DNA of 49,515 bases, from positions 1-49,515 of the forward strand of contig JAFAOS010000021.1 in NCBI GenBank assembly GCA_019247515.1. The letters are read 5' to 3'. The notes beneath the pieces are model-generated. The model saw only the letters and a list, made by a program, of their open reading frames with translations. It did no database searches and was not told the origin of the DNA. The stretch is from Chloroflexota bacterium (GTDB taxonomy: Bacteria > Chloroflexota > UBA6077 > CF-72). The position numbers and the translations under genes were made by a program. Shown piece by piece: positions 16,101 through 24,136 of this stretch (position 1 is its first letter; every line of letters starts with the position of its first letter).

Positions 16101-17522
16101 ATGTCTCTGGACAGCGCGAGTGGGAACCTCGACAAGATCGACACGATCGTAGTCGTTATGCTGGAAAACCGCTCGTTCGACCACATGCTCGGATACCTGT
16201 CGCTCGAGAAAGGGCGTCGCGACATCGACGGGTTGCGGGCGGAGTTCGAGAATACGTATGCCGGGCGTCGGTATTCCGTCCACCATCTCGAAAGCACTCA
16301 AGTCAGCGAGGATCCTGACCACTTCGCCGATGCGATCGACAGGCAAATCGGTGAGGGCAGGATGGACGGTTTCGTTGCCTCGTGTGACGCCTCCCTTCGC
16401 AGCCACGGCATCCGGGAGGGCGATCCGGGGGTGGTGATGGGCTTCTACAACAGCGCGGACGTCCCGGTCTACGACCACCTGGCTGAGGAGTTCGCGCTGT
16501 GTGACCGATGGTTCAGTTCGGTCCCAGGTGCGACCTTGCCGAATCGCCTGTATTGTCTGTCTGGGCGTGCCGCCGGGACGCGCGACGACCTGCCGCCCCA
16601 CGTGCCGCCTATCTACCATCAGGCATCGGTCATGCGACACCTGGACGCGCATGACGTGACCTGGCGTTGGTACAGCTTCGAGCCGGCAACGCTGCGCATG
16701 GCCGACGTCCGCTACCGCCTCGGGCACCACGACCAGTTCGCTTATCTCAGCAAGACCGGCCTGCCCTGGAAGACTGTGCTGGACATCACCGTCAACTCGC
16801 AGGCACGGAGCTTCCTCGAAGATGCTGCCCGCGGCACTCTGCCATCCGTCTGCTGGATTGACCCGGCCTTTACCAACTTCAACCCGCTCGGCTTCCCGGT
16901 GAATGATGACCACCCGCCCGCCGACATCAAAGATGGCCAGGATCTGATTCTGGCCGTCTACGACGCACTTGCAACGAGTCCGCAGTGGGAACGTTCGTTG
17001 CTTGTCATTGTCTACGACGAACACGGGGGCTTCTTCGATCACGTCGCACCACCCCAGGCCGCGGACGACGATCCCGAAAACTTCGGCCGGTACGGCGCGC
17101 GTGTCCCGGCGATCATCGTGTCACCCTGGGTGCAACCGCGCTCCGTCTCACACACATTGTTCGACCACACGTCAATTATCAAAACCATCCTGTCACGCTT
17201 CTGCCCCGAAGCCCTCGACAGTCCACGCCAACCCAGTGGGCGGCGCGGAGTGCTCAATGTTCGGCCGCGACATCTGGGCGCGCGTGTAGCCGACGCCAAC
17301 CATCTCGGACCACTCCTCACAGGCGCGCAGCCCCGAACCGCCCCGTCACGAGACGCCTTGATCCGAGACGCGGTAGCACGGCCAACCCCACGGAGCCCGA
17401 CCGGCAATCGCGAAACCGAGCGACAAGCACAACCCACTCCTCAACTGACTGACCTCCAGAGACGCATACTCGCGGCGCGTAAAGAGCTCGCCAGACTCGG
17501 GCATCCAGACGGCGCTCCCTAG
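16101..17522 (+). CDS. Phospholipase C / AcpA-type phosphoesterase
   Basis: A 473-residue member of the phosphoesterase family that includes non-haemolytic phospholipase C and AcpA acid phosphatase. Metal- and phosphate-binding landmarks are present: VVVMLENRSFDHMLGYL near the N-terminus, GATLPNRLYCLSG, DDHPPADIKDGQ, LVIVYDEHGGFFDHV and RVPAIIVSPWV then FDHTSIIKTI. No signal peptide is visible, unlike many secreted relatives, so it may act in the cytoplasm or leave by another route. ATG 16101 was chosen for the GGGGAG at 16090-16095. The C-terminal 100 residues are Arg/Pro/Thr-rich and diverge; SPRQPSGRRGVLNVRP before LGARVADANHLG may be an insertion or a compensated frameshift. Confidence 0.88.
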   Translation: MSLDSASGNLDKIDTIVVVMLENRSFDHMLGYLSLEKGRRDIDGLRAEFENTYAGRRYSVHHLESTQVSEDPDHFADAIDRQIGEGRMDGFVASCDASLRSHGIREGDPGVVMGFYNSADVPVYDHLAEEFALCDRWFSSVPGATLPNRLYCLSGRAAGTRDDLPPHVPPIYHQASVMRHLDAHDVTWRWYSFEPATLRMADVRYRLGHHDQFAYLSKTGLPWKTVLDITVNSQARSFLEDAARGTLPSVCWIDPAFTNFNPLGFPVNDDHPPADIKDGQDLILAVYDALATSPQWERSLLVIVYDEHGGFFDHVAPPQAADDDPENFGRYGARVPAIIVSPWVQPRSVSHTLFDHTSIIKTILSRFCPEALDSPRQPSGRRGVLNVRPRHLGARVADANHLGPLLTGAQPRTAPSRDALIRDAVARPTPRSPTGNRETERQAQPTPQLTDLQRRILAARKELARLGHPDGAP

Positions 17523-17729
17523 AGGAGATCAACTGGCCGAGGACGATGTTGAGGGCCCGGTGGAGTTTTGTGTTGACACTATGATCAGTTGGGAGAAGAC
17601 GCAGCCATCCACGCTCATGGCCTTCAACTTGACATGGAGGTCTGGATGCCGCGTATTGTCGGACGACCGTCGCTTACCTCGCCCGCGCGGCCGCGGTGCG
17701 CCGTTGCACGGCACTGTTGTGTCCGGGAC

Positions 17730-17935
17730 CTGCCAGATGTGGTCGCTTGTTGCCGCGACGCGTAATCGCGTTTCTTCTTATCGCTGTACGCCTCCGCGAA
17801 CGAGGACAACGCGCCATCGAATACATCCGAGTTTCTCAGGTAGGAGCCGATCGCTATCCGGTCACCTGAGGGGCGTGGGCTCGGGCGAGAGTCACGTCGA
17901 GTCGACAACGTACGCCGGTCAGCGCGAGCTCACGT
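17730..17935 (-). pseudogene. DUF2252 protein C-terminal remnant
   Basis: On the minus strand one frame gives VTLARAHAPQ and an adjacent frame gives SGDRIAIGSYLRNSD then VFDGALSSFAEAYSDKKKR. Together they match the C-terminus of DUF2252 proteins (WTLARAHARSGD...GYLGKSDVFD.A...FA.AYADQ..RDYA). The two parts lie in different frames and everything upstream is absent, so this is a relic. Confidence 0.75.
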
Positions 17936-18409
17936 GCACTGAATATGCGAGCGCAGCGGGGAGTGCAGCGTCGGTGCCATACCTGGCTCGGGTGATCGGC
18001 TTGAATGGTGACGCGGCCCTCAATGGGCCCGGGCGGACGGCGTCACGTCACATTGGCTGGTGAGCGTACCTGACGTGGGCGCGGTTATCTCACGGGTCAA
18101 CGAGGTACCTGGCGCCGGTAGCCGCAAGTAGCCGCAGGTAGTGGGTTGGTGAGGCGCAGGTAAACGCAGGCGGCCCTTCGGAGACCCGGCGTACGTTGGT
18201 GGCAGCTGATGGCGCCACAATCGACCTGGCGCCCGGTACAAATAGGAGGTAGTAGCGATCGAGTAGAGAAAGGTGCTGCGCCACATGGAGGAGTTTAAGG
18301 CGCCAACGGGGGTCGCTGAAACTTTTCGGGGGGTGTGGCTGTCACGTTCAGAACAGGTGAGATCGAGTGAGTCCTTGACTTCTCCGGAAGTAGTGTGAAG
18401 GAGTATTCC
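17936..18409. other. Intergenic upstream of the DyP pair, with short repeat copy 3
   Basis: No gene is seen. The minus strand of 18112-18171 carries TACCTGCGGCTACTTGCGG and TTTACCTGCG, a rearranged version of the repeat at 14783. The segment 18236-18409 is richer in A/T than what precedes it and should carry the promoter of the DyP pair; no confident -35/-10 could be assigned. Confidence 0.45.
18122..18133 (-). repeat. Intergenic short repeat, copy 3
   Basis: CCGCAAGTAGCC, the reverse complement of GGCTACTTGCGG. It is followed immediately by GCAGGTAG, a second partial unit. Confidence 0.5.
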
Positions 18410-18964
18410 ATGAGTGTCCAGGTGTCCGAAGCAGCTTATTCTCCAATCTCTGCATCTGAATCCGCTGACGAGATTATGCGCGTATCGCAAACACCGCGTC
18501 AGCAGACAGACGGTGTGGGGCTTCGGGTTGGCAACCTCGCGGAGTTCACGTTTATCGCTCCGGTAACCCCAGGTGGAGCAGCGCTTTTCCGCGAACGGGT
18601 GGTCAAAGGGCAGATCGAGGCTGCCTATTGGGAAGGCAAACTCGGTACTGTCCAGGATCTACGCATTTGCCTGATCAACAACGACACGCAGATTCTCTTC
18701 GCCGCGACATACAGTGACGAGTTTAAACCTTACGTCATCGATGTCATCAAGTTTGCAACCCCGTGGATTGACTACATGTTCATGGGTGTCGGCGAGGGCT
18801 TCCCTGGCCTCTCGTCGCCCGACGCCGTGCCCTACCTCCAGAAATACCAGGTCGAGGCCAACCTGTGGTACGCGGCGAATCCGGACGCAACGGTTCGAGA
18901 CGCCGCGCGCGCACAGAAGGTTTCAAGGATATTCAACGAGTTGTTAGACACGGCGCAGAGTTGA
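18410..18964 (+). CDS. Small ferredoxin-like-fold protein paired with a DyP peroxidase
   Basis: A 184-residue protein without signal peptide or membrane segment. The middle (about residues 40-125) alternates strands and helices: NLAEFTFIAPVTPGGA, ALFRERVVKG, LRICLINNDTQILFAATY then FKPYVIDVIKF. This looks like half of a dimeric alpha-beta barrel, the fold also used twice by DyP-type peroxidases. The C-terminus (YLQKYQVEANLWYAANPD) is helical. I do not know a defined function. Its stop is three bases before the DyP start, so the two are co-transcribed and probably act together. ATG 18410 was chosen because GAAGGAG lies 7-13 bases upstream. Codon use is visibly more A/T-tolerant than in the flanking genes. 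Confidence 0.75.
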   Translation: MSVQVSEAAYSPISASESADEIMRVSQTPRQQTDGVGLRVGNLAEFTFIAPVTPGGAALFRERVVKGQIEAAYWEGKLGTVQDLRICLINNDTQILFAATYSDEFKPYVIDVIKFATPWIDYMFMGVGEGFPGLSSPDAVPYLQKYQVEANLWYAANPDATVRDAARAQKVSRIFNELLDTAQS

Positions 18965-18967
18965 CGT

Positions 18968-20284
18968 ATGACGGATAGTGTTCTGGACGCTACTCTGGAG
19001 TTCGATGACATCCAGGGTACGTTGTTACGTCACCGTCCAGACAGATATTTCGGCGCATACATTCTCTATCGAATCGACGACCCTGCTGCTGCGAAAAGCT
19101 CCCTCGATCGGGTGCTGCCGCACATAACCAGTGCGGCCGATTGGGAGGAGCCCCGGCCGTTCACGCTGAATATTGTGTTTACCTTCCAGGGCCTACGGGC
19201 CCTGGGTCTTCCCCCAGACGCATTGGAAAGCTTCCCAACAGAGTTTCGTCTAGGGATGGCGGCGCGCAAGCAGATACTCGGTGACGTGGGCGCCAACGAT
19301 CCGTCGAATTGGGCGCCCGTATTTGGCAGCGAACAGATTCACATCGGCGTGGTCATTTCAACCACGCACGAGGACGCCCTGCAGACTCCCCTTGGATTAG
19401 CGCAGAACATGCGCGGCGTCACGATGCTCTACAAGCTCGACGTCGGCGCGCCGAGCACGGGGCGTGAACACTTCGGCTATCGCGATAGCATCAACGAGCC
19501 GTCGATCATCGGCAGCGGCAGAACGCCTCGTCCGGGGCAAGACAGCATCATGCCTGGTGAATTTGTGCTGGGCTACCCGGACGAGTCGGGTTCAATACGC
19601 GCCCTCAAGGGTGCTGAGAGTTTTACGCGCAACGGCAGTTTTCTCGCTTTCCGCCAGCTTCATTGTGACGTTGCGGCGTTCCGGCGTTTCCTCCGCGCCA
19701 ATGCCCGTTCAAAGGATGATGAAGAACTTATTGCTGCGAAGATCATGGGCCGTTGGCGCAGTGGGGCGCCCTTGATGCTTGCTCCGGAGCGGGACGACCC
19801 TCAATTGGCGGCCGATTCCGAACGCGTCGACAACTTCGTCTACGAGTCCGACCCCAGAGGATTGGTTTGCCCACTCGGCTCTCATATTCGGCGCGTCAAT
19901 CCTCGGGATGGTTTACGAGATACCATCGTAGATCCAAAAATTCATCGCGTGCTGCGACGAGGTGCAGCCTATGGACCCGTGCTGCCCGAAGGTGCATTGG
20001 AAGATGATGGCGTCGAACGCGGCATAGTTTTCATTTTTATGGGCACCAGCTTGGCACAGCAGTTCGAATTTGTTCAACAGGTGTGGATCAATAATGGCGA
20101 CTTTGTTGGCTTAGGTCGTGAAAAGGACCCTTTAGTGGGCAGTAATGACGGGACTGGAACCTATACTATTCCTGCTTTACCTGTTCGCAGGCGCCTCACG
20201 GGGTTACCGGGCTTCACAATTGTAAGAGGAGGGGAGTATTGTTTTCTGCCCGGACTCAGGGCCGTCGAATGGCTGGCGAGTTGA
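18968..20284 (+). CDS. DyP-type haem peroxidase
   Basis: A 438-residue dye-decolorising-type peroxidase that would oxidise organic substrates with hydrogen peroxide. It begins with the family DDIQGTLLR.R pattern. The catalytic motif GxxDG appears as GYRDSINEPS: the Asp is kept, the last Gly is Ser. VCPLGSHIRRVNPRD contains the expected proximal haem histidine, and HRVLRRGAAYGPVLP contains the expected distal arginine. GIVFIFMGTSLAQQFEFVQQVW is the conserved C-terminal helix. No Tat or Sec signal or encapsulin-targeting tail is visible, so a cytoplasmic enzyme is most likely. It follows the small partner gene after three bases. The pair has lower GC at third positions than its neighbours and is bordered by a repeat and an IS remnant, hinting at acquisition. 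Confidence 0.9.
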   Translation: MTDSVLDATLEFDDIQGTLLRHRPDRYFGAYILYRIDDPAAAKSSLDRVLPHITSAADWEEPRPFTLNIVFTFQGLRALGLPPDALESFPTEFRLGMAARKQILGDVGANDPSNWAPVFGSEQIHIGVVISTTHEDALQTPLGLAQNMRGVTMLYKLDVGAPSTGREHFGYRDSINEPSIIGSGRTPRPGQDSIMPGEFVLGYPDESGSIRALKGAESFTRNGSFLAFRQLHCDVAAFRRFLRANARSKDDEELIAAKIMGRWRSGAPLMLAPERDDPQLAADSERVDNFVYESDPRGLVCPLGSHIRRVNPRDGLRDTIVDPKIHRVLRRGAAYGPVLPEGALEDDGVERGIVFIFMGTSLAQQFEFVQQVWINNGDFVGLGREKDPLVGSNDGTGTYTIPALPVRRRLTGLPGFTIVRGGEYCFLPGLRAVEWLAS

Positions 20285-20345
20285 GAGCTCACCATTCTGC
20301 CAGTACTCGCGAATGCCAGCGGCTGAAATCTACACTGACCTGACG

Positions 20346-20382
20346 GCTCCCTCGACAACCTGGTCCGGGTTATCGAGGGAGC
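20346..20382 (+). terminator. Strong hairpin after the DyP gene
   Basis: GCTCCCTCGACAACC (20346-20360) pairs with GGTTATCGAGGGAGC (20368-20382) with a single mismatch and a 7-base loop. It starts 61 bp after the DyP stop. No T-run follows it, but its strength and place fit a transcription terminator. Confidence 0.6.
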
Positions 20383-20467
20383 GATCGCGTCTGATTCATG
20401 AGCACGGGGTTTTGACCTGGCTCCCCGCAACTTCGGCGAGCATGGCGGCTATCGGGGGTTGAGTCGA

Positions 20468-20883
20468 ATGCAGATCGTCGAAGTCGTTCATCGCCGGCGG
20501 ATGGGCGAGTCACAGCGCGCGATCACCCGCGGCAGTGGTGGCGTGCGCGTGAGACGGTGAAGAAATAGGCCGACTCTGTCGACGTGGCCAGGCTCGGCCT
20601 GGGCGTGGTGAGTGCTTCGCGGGTGTGGGCGTCGCCCCAGGCGGATCGGCTGGAGCCGTAGCGCGAGCAGATCACGACGTGGTTGTAGGAGAACCATCTG
20701 CAGCTGAGTTGACGCGTGTGCAAGAGTTGCTGGGCCAGCGCGGGTTGCATGTCCCGTGCACCACCTTGGAGCGGTTCACCTGGCGGCTGCGTCCCGAACG
20801 GGCGGCGGGCGTCGCGCCGATGCGGGGCGCATGGCACCGACGCCGCCCTGCGAGGTGGCCGATAACTTCCCGGCCGTAGTGGC
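20468..20883 (+). mobile_element. IS21-family istA transposase remnant
   Basis: Pieces of an IstA-like transposase appear in successive forward frames: MQIVEVVHRRRMGESQRAI from ATG 20468, ARETVKK in another frame, RVQELLGQRGLHVPCTTLE, and VADNFPAVV near 20852-20880, which corresponds to the conserved DN..AAV segment of the DDE catalytic domain. Stops, frameshifts and a deletion of the part between the helix-turn-helix/LQLTR region and DNFPA show that it is dead. No istB and no terminal inverted repeats were found. It abuts the stop codon of the catalase-like gene at 20884. Confidence 0.75.
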
Positions 20884-21885
20884 CTATGCAATTCCGGCGC
20901 TCGCCGGTCCTCGATCACGAGCAACCTCGGCCAGGACTGGCGATTGTTTTTGCCAGCCACCCGTACGCTGGGCCACCGACGAGAGATAGACTCCCCGTCG
21001 TGCACTCATGATCTGGTCGTCAAGGCAGACTTCGATACCGTCAGTGACCAGCGTCGGATCATGCATCAACACTGGATCGCCGATCTCTTCCTGTGTGATC
21101 GGACGCGTCAGTGCGAGCCGGCCAACGGTCACCCGTTTGCGGTCATCAGGCCAGAACGCCGAAGGGTCGTCCACCGGATCGCCCTCCTGCGCGAGTTGGA
21201 GGTCGAGCCTGAATGCCACCGCTCCCTGCTGCAAACGACTCTCGAGCTCGGTGAATAGGAAATCGTGCGGTTGTCGCGACATTTCCTCTGCCGACTGACC
21301 GGCACTGCCAGCCTCCGGCTCCCAGTGATAGCGCGCCCAACAGCCTTCGCCCGCGGCGTTTACGAAGCGGAACGCGTGTAGGGGCCGATAGCTCACCTGC
21401 GCGAAACTCACCGGCGCGGGTCGGACTTGCAGCAGTTGGACCACCCGGCCGGCGGCTGGGTGGTCGGCGAGAAACGCCTGCACCTTTGCCAGATCGGGCT
21501 TACCGGTGGTCGGATCGGGTTGTGCGACCGAGAGGAGTCCAATAATGTCATCCGGAATACGCGCGGGAAACGCGGGTAGGTTGATCGCAATCAAGTCGGT
21601 CACCGTGCCGTCTGGCAGGTAAAACCGCGAGGCCATGGCGATCGTTCCGCCAGCGGAAGCGCCAGGGTCTCCGCTGCCTCCGGAGAAGCGTGACGTGACC
21701 GGGATCGGAGTACCCTGGAAGTGGGCTGCCCGCGATACACTCTTCGCCTCCACAGTCGCCGTAAACGTTCCCGCGTGTATTCGCCCATTGGCGTGAACTG
21801 CGCGCGCGCCTGGGTGGAATCCGCCAAAATTATGATGGATCAACTCCACCAGTTCGTCCGCTTTGTAGAACTGTCCGTGGCTCAT
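20884..21885 (-). CDS. Catalase-related haem peroxidase (SrpA/mini-catalase type)
   Basis: A 333-residue member of the catalase superfamily, the length of the short catalase-like peroxidases rather than true catalases. The distal His motif is GARAVHANGRIHAGTF; SRFSGGSGDP, MASRFYLPDG and FVNAAGEGCWARYHWEP follow. HDPTLVTDGIEVCLDDQI then ARRGVYLSS contains the expected proximal tyrosine. The final 26 or so residues, after SVAQR, are not family-like. They face the IS21 remnant, so the original tail may have been replaced by insertion-element DNA. GGAGA lies eight bases before ATG 21885. Together with DyP it forms a convergent pair of peroxide-consuming enzymes. Confidence 0.88.
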   Translation of the reverse strand: MSHGQFYKADELVELIHHNFGGFHPGARAVHANGRIHAGTFTATVEAKSVSRAAHFQGTPIPVTSRFSGGSGDPGASAGGTIAMASRFYLPDGTVTDLIAINLPAFPARIPDDIIGLLSVAQPDPTTGKPDLAKVQAFLADHPAAGRVVQLLQVRPAPVSFAQVSYRPLHAFRFVNAAGEGCWARYHWEPEAGSAGQSAEEMSRQPHDFLFTELESRLQQGAVAFRLDLQLAQEGDPVDDPSAFWPDDRKRVTVGRLALTRPITQEEIGDPVLMHDPTLVTDGIEVCLDDQIMSARRGVYLSSVAQRTGGWQKQSPVLAEVARDRGPASAGIA

Positions 21886-22289
21886 GGGTTGTCTCCAGTT
21901 TTCGTCGGTCTCGCGATTAGCCGGTTAACGGAGGAGCCCTTGGTCGACGTAGCTAGTGTCCGCCTGCCAACTGCGCGGTACCTATGTCTACTTGCGGCTT
22001 TTCAGGCTTCTATCTGCGGCAACGTTACGCTGCCGGCTTGGCACGTTACGCAGGCTGGGCGGCCGGGTCGGCCGGTGGGCGGAGCACCAGCCGGTGACGA
22101 TATGATGAGGCCAGCGCCAGGTACTAGCCATTCGCGAGCATCGAAGTGGGCCGCTCCGCATTGTCAAAAACCAGCCCGCGTCGTGCACGACCGCATGCAC
22201 CAACGTCAGGGCGCATAGCTTGCGACAGGGTATGCCGGCGACTGCAGTTCCGGTTCAACCAGCGATTGCGTCAGGCGCCCGCACACCGT
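21886..22289. other. Intergenic upstream of the catalase-like gene, with short repeat copy 4
   Basis: No gene is seen in these 404 bp. TCTACTTGCGGC at 21987-21998, with a second CTGCGGCAACG nearby at about 22014, belongs to the intergenic repeat family. Confidence 0.45.
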
Positions 22290-22417
22290 CGAGGACCCGC
22301 GGCTCACGAAGCTAGCTAGGCGATCTGTGCGCCGCCGGTGTCCTCACCGAGGCCGAGTTCGAATCGCAAAAACTGCGCATCCTCGCCGGTTGGAAACGCA
22401 CCGTCACGTGTGACTGA
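22290..22417 (+). pseudogene. SHOCT-domain remnant
   Basis: VEDPRLTKLA in one forward frame continues, after a one-base shift near 22320, as DLCAAGVLTEAEFESQKLRI then LAG. This matches the short C-terminal oligomerisation (SHOCT) helix pair (L..L..L..AGVLTE.EF..QK..LL). The N-terminal part is not recognisable. Its end overlaps the end of the convergent ABC ATPase gene. Confidence 0.65.
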
Positions 22418-23180
22418 GTGGCGGCGCGATCAGCCGCTGGAGTTCGTCTTCGGTGACCTGGCTGGCCCGGAGTTCGCTGACAACGCGCCCATGCTCCAAC
22501 ACCACGACACGATCGGCCACGGGCAGCACGTGGTGCAGGTTGTGATCGATGTAGAGCACGCTGAGGCCTCGCTGGCGCGCGGCGCTGATGGCCTGGAGTA
22601 CGTTGCCGGCTTCCCGCGCCGACAGCGACGCCGTTGGCTCGTCGAGCAGCAGAACCTTCGCGCCAAAGTACACCGCACGCGTGACAGCAAGTGCTTGGCG
22701 CTCACCCCCCGACAATAACCGCGCTGGCATCTCCACGCTTTGGATCCGGCTCAGGCCCAGCTCTCGCAGCCGCGTCTCACATTCTTTTCGCATCCAGCGC
22801 GCGTTCAGCAGGCCGAGGCCGAATCGGCCGCGACGCCGCTCCTTGCCGAGGAAGAAGTTGCGCCAGAGGCTGAGGTCATCCAGGATGGCCAGGTCCTGGT
22901 ACACCGGCTCGATCCCGAGGGCGCGCGATTGGCCTGCGTTGCGAAGCGTCGTCGGCCGGCCCAGCACCCGCACGACGCCACTGGTCGGCTGGTGGTAGCC
23001 AGCGATGATCTTGAGCAGCGTCGACTTGCCGGATCCGTTGTCGCCGACTAGCCCGATGACCTCGCCGCCCGATAGTGTGAGGCTTACATCGGACAACACC
23101 TCGGTCTCGCCGTACCGGTGGACGATGTGCAGCAGCTCCACGAGCGGCAGTGGACTCACGCCGACCGACCGGTTCGCCAT
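22404..23180 (-). CDS. Sugar-type ABC transporter ATPase
   Basis: A 258-residue single-domain ABC ATPase of the carbohydrate-uptake (RbsA/FrcA-like) group. Walker A is GDNGSGKST, the Q-loop region is VYQDLAIL, the signature is LLSGGERQALAV, Walker B is VLLLDEPTASLS, and the switch histidine is in YIDHNLHHV. Unlike RbsA it has only one nucleotide-binding domain, as in FrcA-type systems. ATG 23180 lies inside the end of the permease gene (25-bp overlap), so translation is coupled. It is the last gene of the STAND/SBP/permease/ATPase unit. Confidence 0.93.
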   Translation of the reverse strand: MANRSVGVSPLPLVELLHIVHRYGETEVLSDVSLTLSGGEVIGLVGDNGSGKSTLLKIIAGYHQPTSGVVRVLGRPTTLRNAGQSRALGIEPVYQDLAILDDLSLWRNFFLGKERRRGRFGLGLLNARWMRKECETRLRELGLSRIQSVEMPARLLSGGERQALAVTRAVYFGAKVLLLDEPTASLSAREAGNVLQAISAARQRGLSVLYIDHNLHHVLPVADRVVVLEHGRVVSELRASQVTEDELQRLIAPPLSHT

Positions 23181-24127
23181 CGAGCCGTAAGGCGCGAATT
23201 CACGATCACCACGACCACCAGGAACACGCCGATGAACGTCACGTAGAAGGTACCGGGCGCACCGACCACGATCAGGCCTACCTGGAGGACGCTCAGCAGC
23301 AGCGCGCCCAGGACAGCGCCGATCACGGACCCCGATCCGCCGTAGATGGACGTCCCACCAACGACGCTCGCGGTGATCGCCAGGAGCGCCAGGTCCTGGC
23401 CTTGCGCGGCGGTGACACTCCGCAAGTAGGCTGTCTGGAGGCAGCCGGCGAAACCGGCGAGCACCGCCGTCAAGACAAAGAGGCTGACTTTGACAGGGCC
23501 CACCGGCACGCCCATGGCCCGCGCCACACCCAGTCGCCCACCAGCTGCTTGGGTCCAGTTTCCGTACGCCGTGCGGGTCAGCAGGAACCAACCCAGGAAG
23601 GTGATGACCAGCAGCCACAGCAGCGCGGCAAAGAAAGGCGTGCTGCCCAATCGTTGCCCGAAGACGTCGAGCAGCCAGTCACGGTCGCTGACGACCAGAT
23701 CGCCACCCCCAATGAGAAGGTTGTTGAGTCCTTCCAGGGCGAAAAACATTCCCAGCGTCACGATGATAGATGGCACGCTAAAGCGCACCGTTGTCAGGCC
23801 CGAGACCAGGCCGACGAGCGCGGCGCCGGCCAGGGCGATGGCCAGTGCCACAATCGGCAGGAGCCCGTCGTACCTGAACAGGATGACCCAGAGCACCGGT
23901 ATGAAGGCGTAGACCGCGCCGACGGACAGGTCAAGCTCGCCCGCGATCATCAGCAAGCTGACGGCAACGGCGACGATGCCCACCTCGGAGGCACCGGTGG
24001 TGATAGCCGTCAGACTCTGGGGATCGAAGAAGTGCGGTGAGAGCAAACTGAAAACGGCGACCGCGAGCGCGAGCCCGAGTGTTGGGCCAAGCTCCGCCTG
24101 TCGCAGCACCAAGCGGCGGATGGCCAT
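23156..24127 (-). CDS. Sugar-type ABC transporter permease
   Basis: A 323-residue integral membrane protein with about nine to ten hydrophobic segments, belonging to the branched-chain amino acid/ribose (BPD_transp_2) permease family. GELDLSVGAVYAF is the family's ISGGIDLSVG motif variant; GLTTVRFSVPSIIVTLGM and TAYGNWTQAAGGR then ARAMGVPV (the ATPase-contacting loop) and GGTSIYGGSGSVIGAVLGA are also typical. It starts nine bases after the substrate-binding-protein gene and overlaps the ATPase start. Confidence 0.93.
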   Translation of the reverse strand: MAIRRLVLRQAELGPTLGLALAVAVFSLLSPHFFDPQSLTAITTGASEVGIVAVAVSLLMIAGELDLSVGAVYAFIPVLWVILFRYDGLLPIVALAIALAGAALVGLVSGLTTVRFSVPSIIVTLGMFFALEGLNNLLIGGGDLVVSDRDWLLDVFGQRLGSTPFFAALLWLLVITFLGWFLLTRTAYGNWTQAAGGRLGVARAMGVPVGPVKVSLFVLTAVLAGFAGCLQTAYLRSVTAAQGQDLALLAITASVVGGTSIYGGSGSVIGAVLGALLLSVLQVGLIVVGAPGTFYVTFIGVFLVVVVIVNSRLTARWRTGRSA

Positions 24128-24136
24128 GCTCGGCGG

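Noticed and set aside
15582..17042. A 486-codon open frame on the minus strand
   Set aside because: It is antisense to the phosphoesterase gene, whose protein carries clear family motifs; the minus-strand translation shows none.
17560..18063. A 167-codon forward frame
   Set aside because: It runs antisense to the DUF2252 relic and has no recognisable pattern.
22350..22370. GTTCGAATC, resembling a tRNA T-loop
   Set aside because: No acceptor, D or anticodon arms can be folded around it, and the same bases encode the SHOCT remnant.
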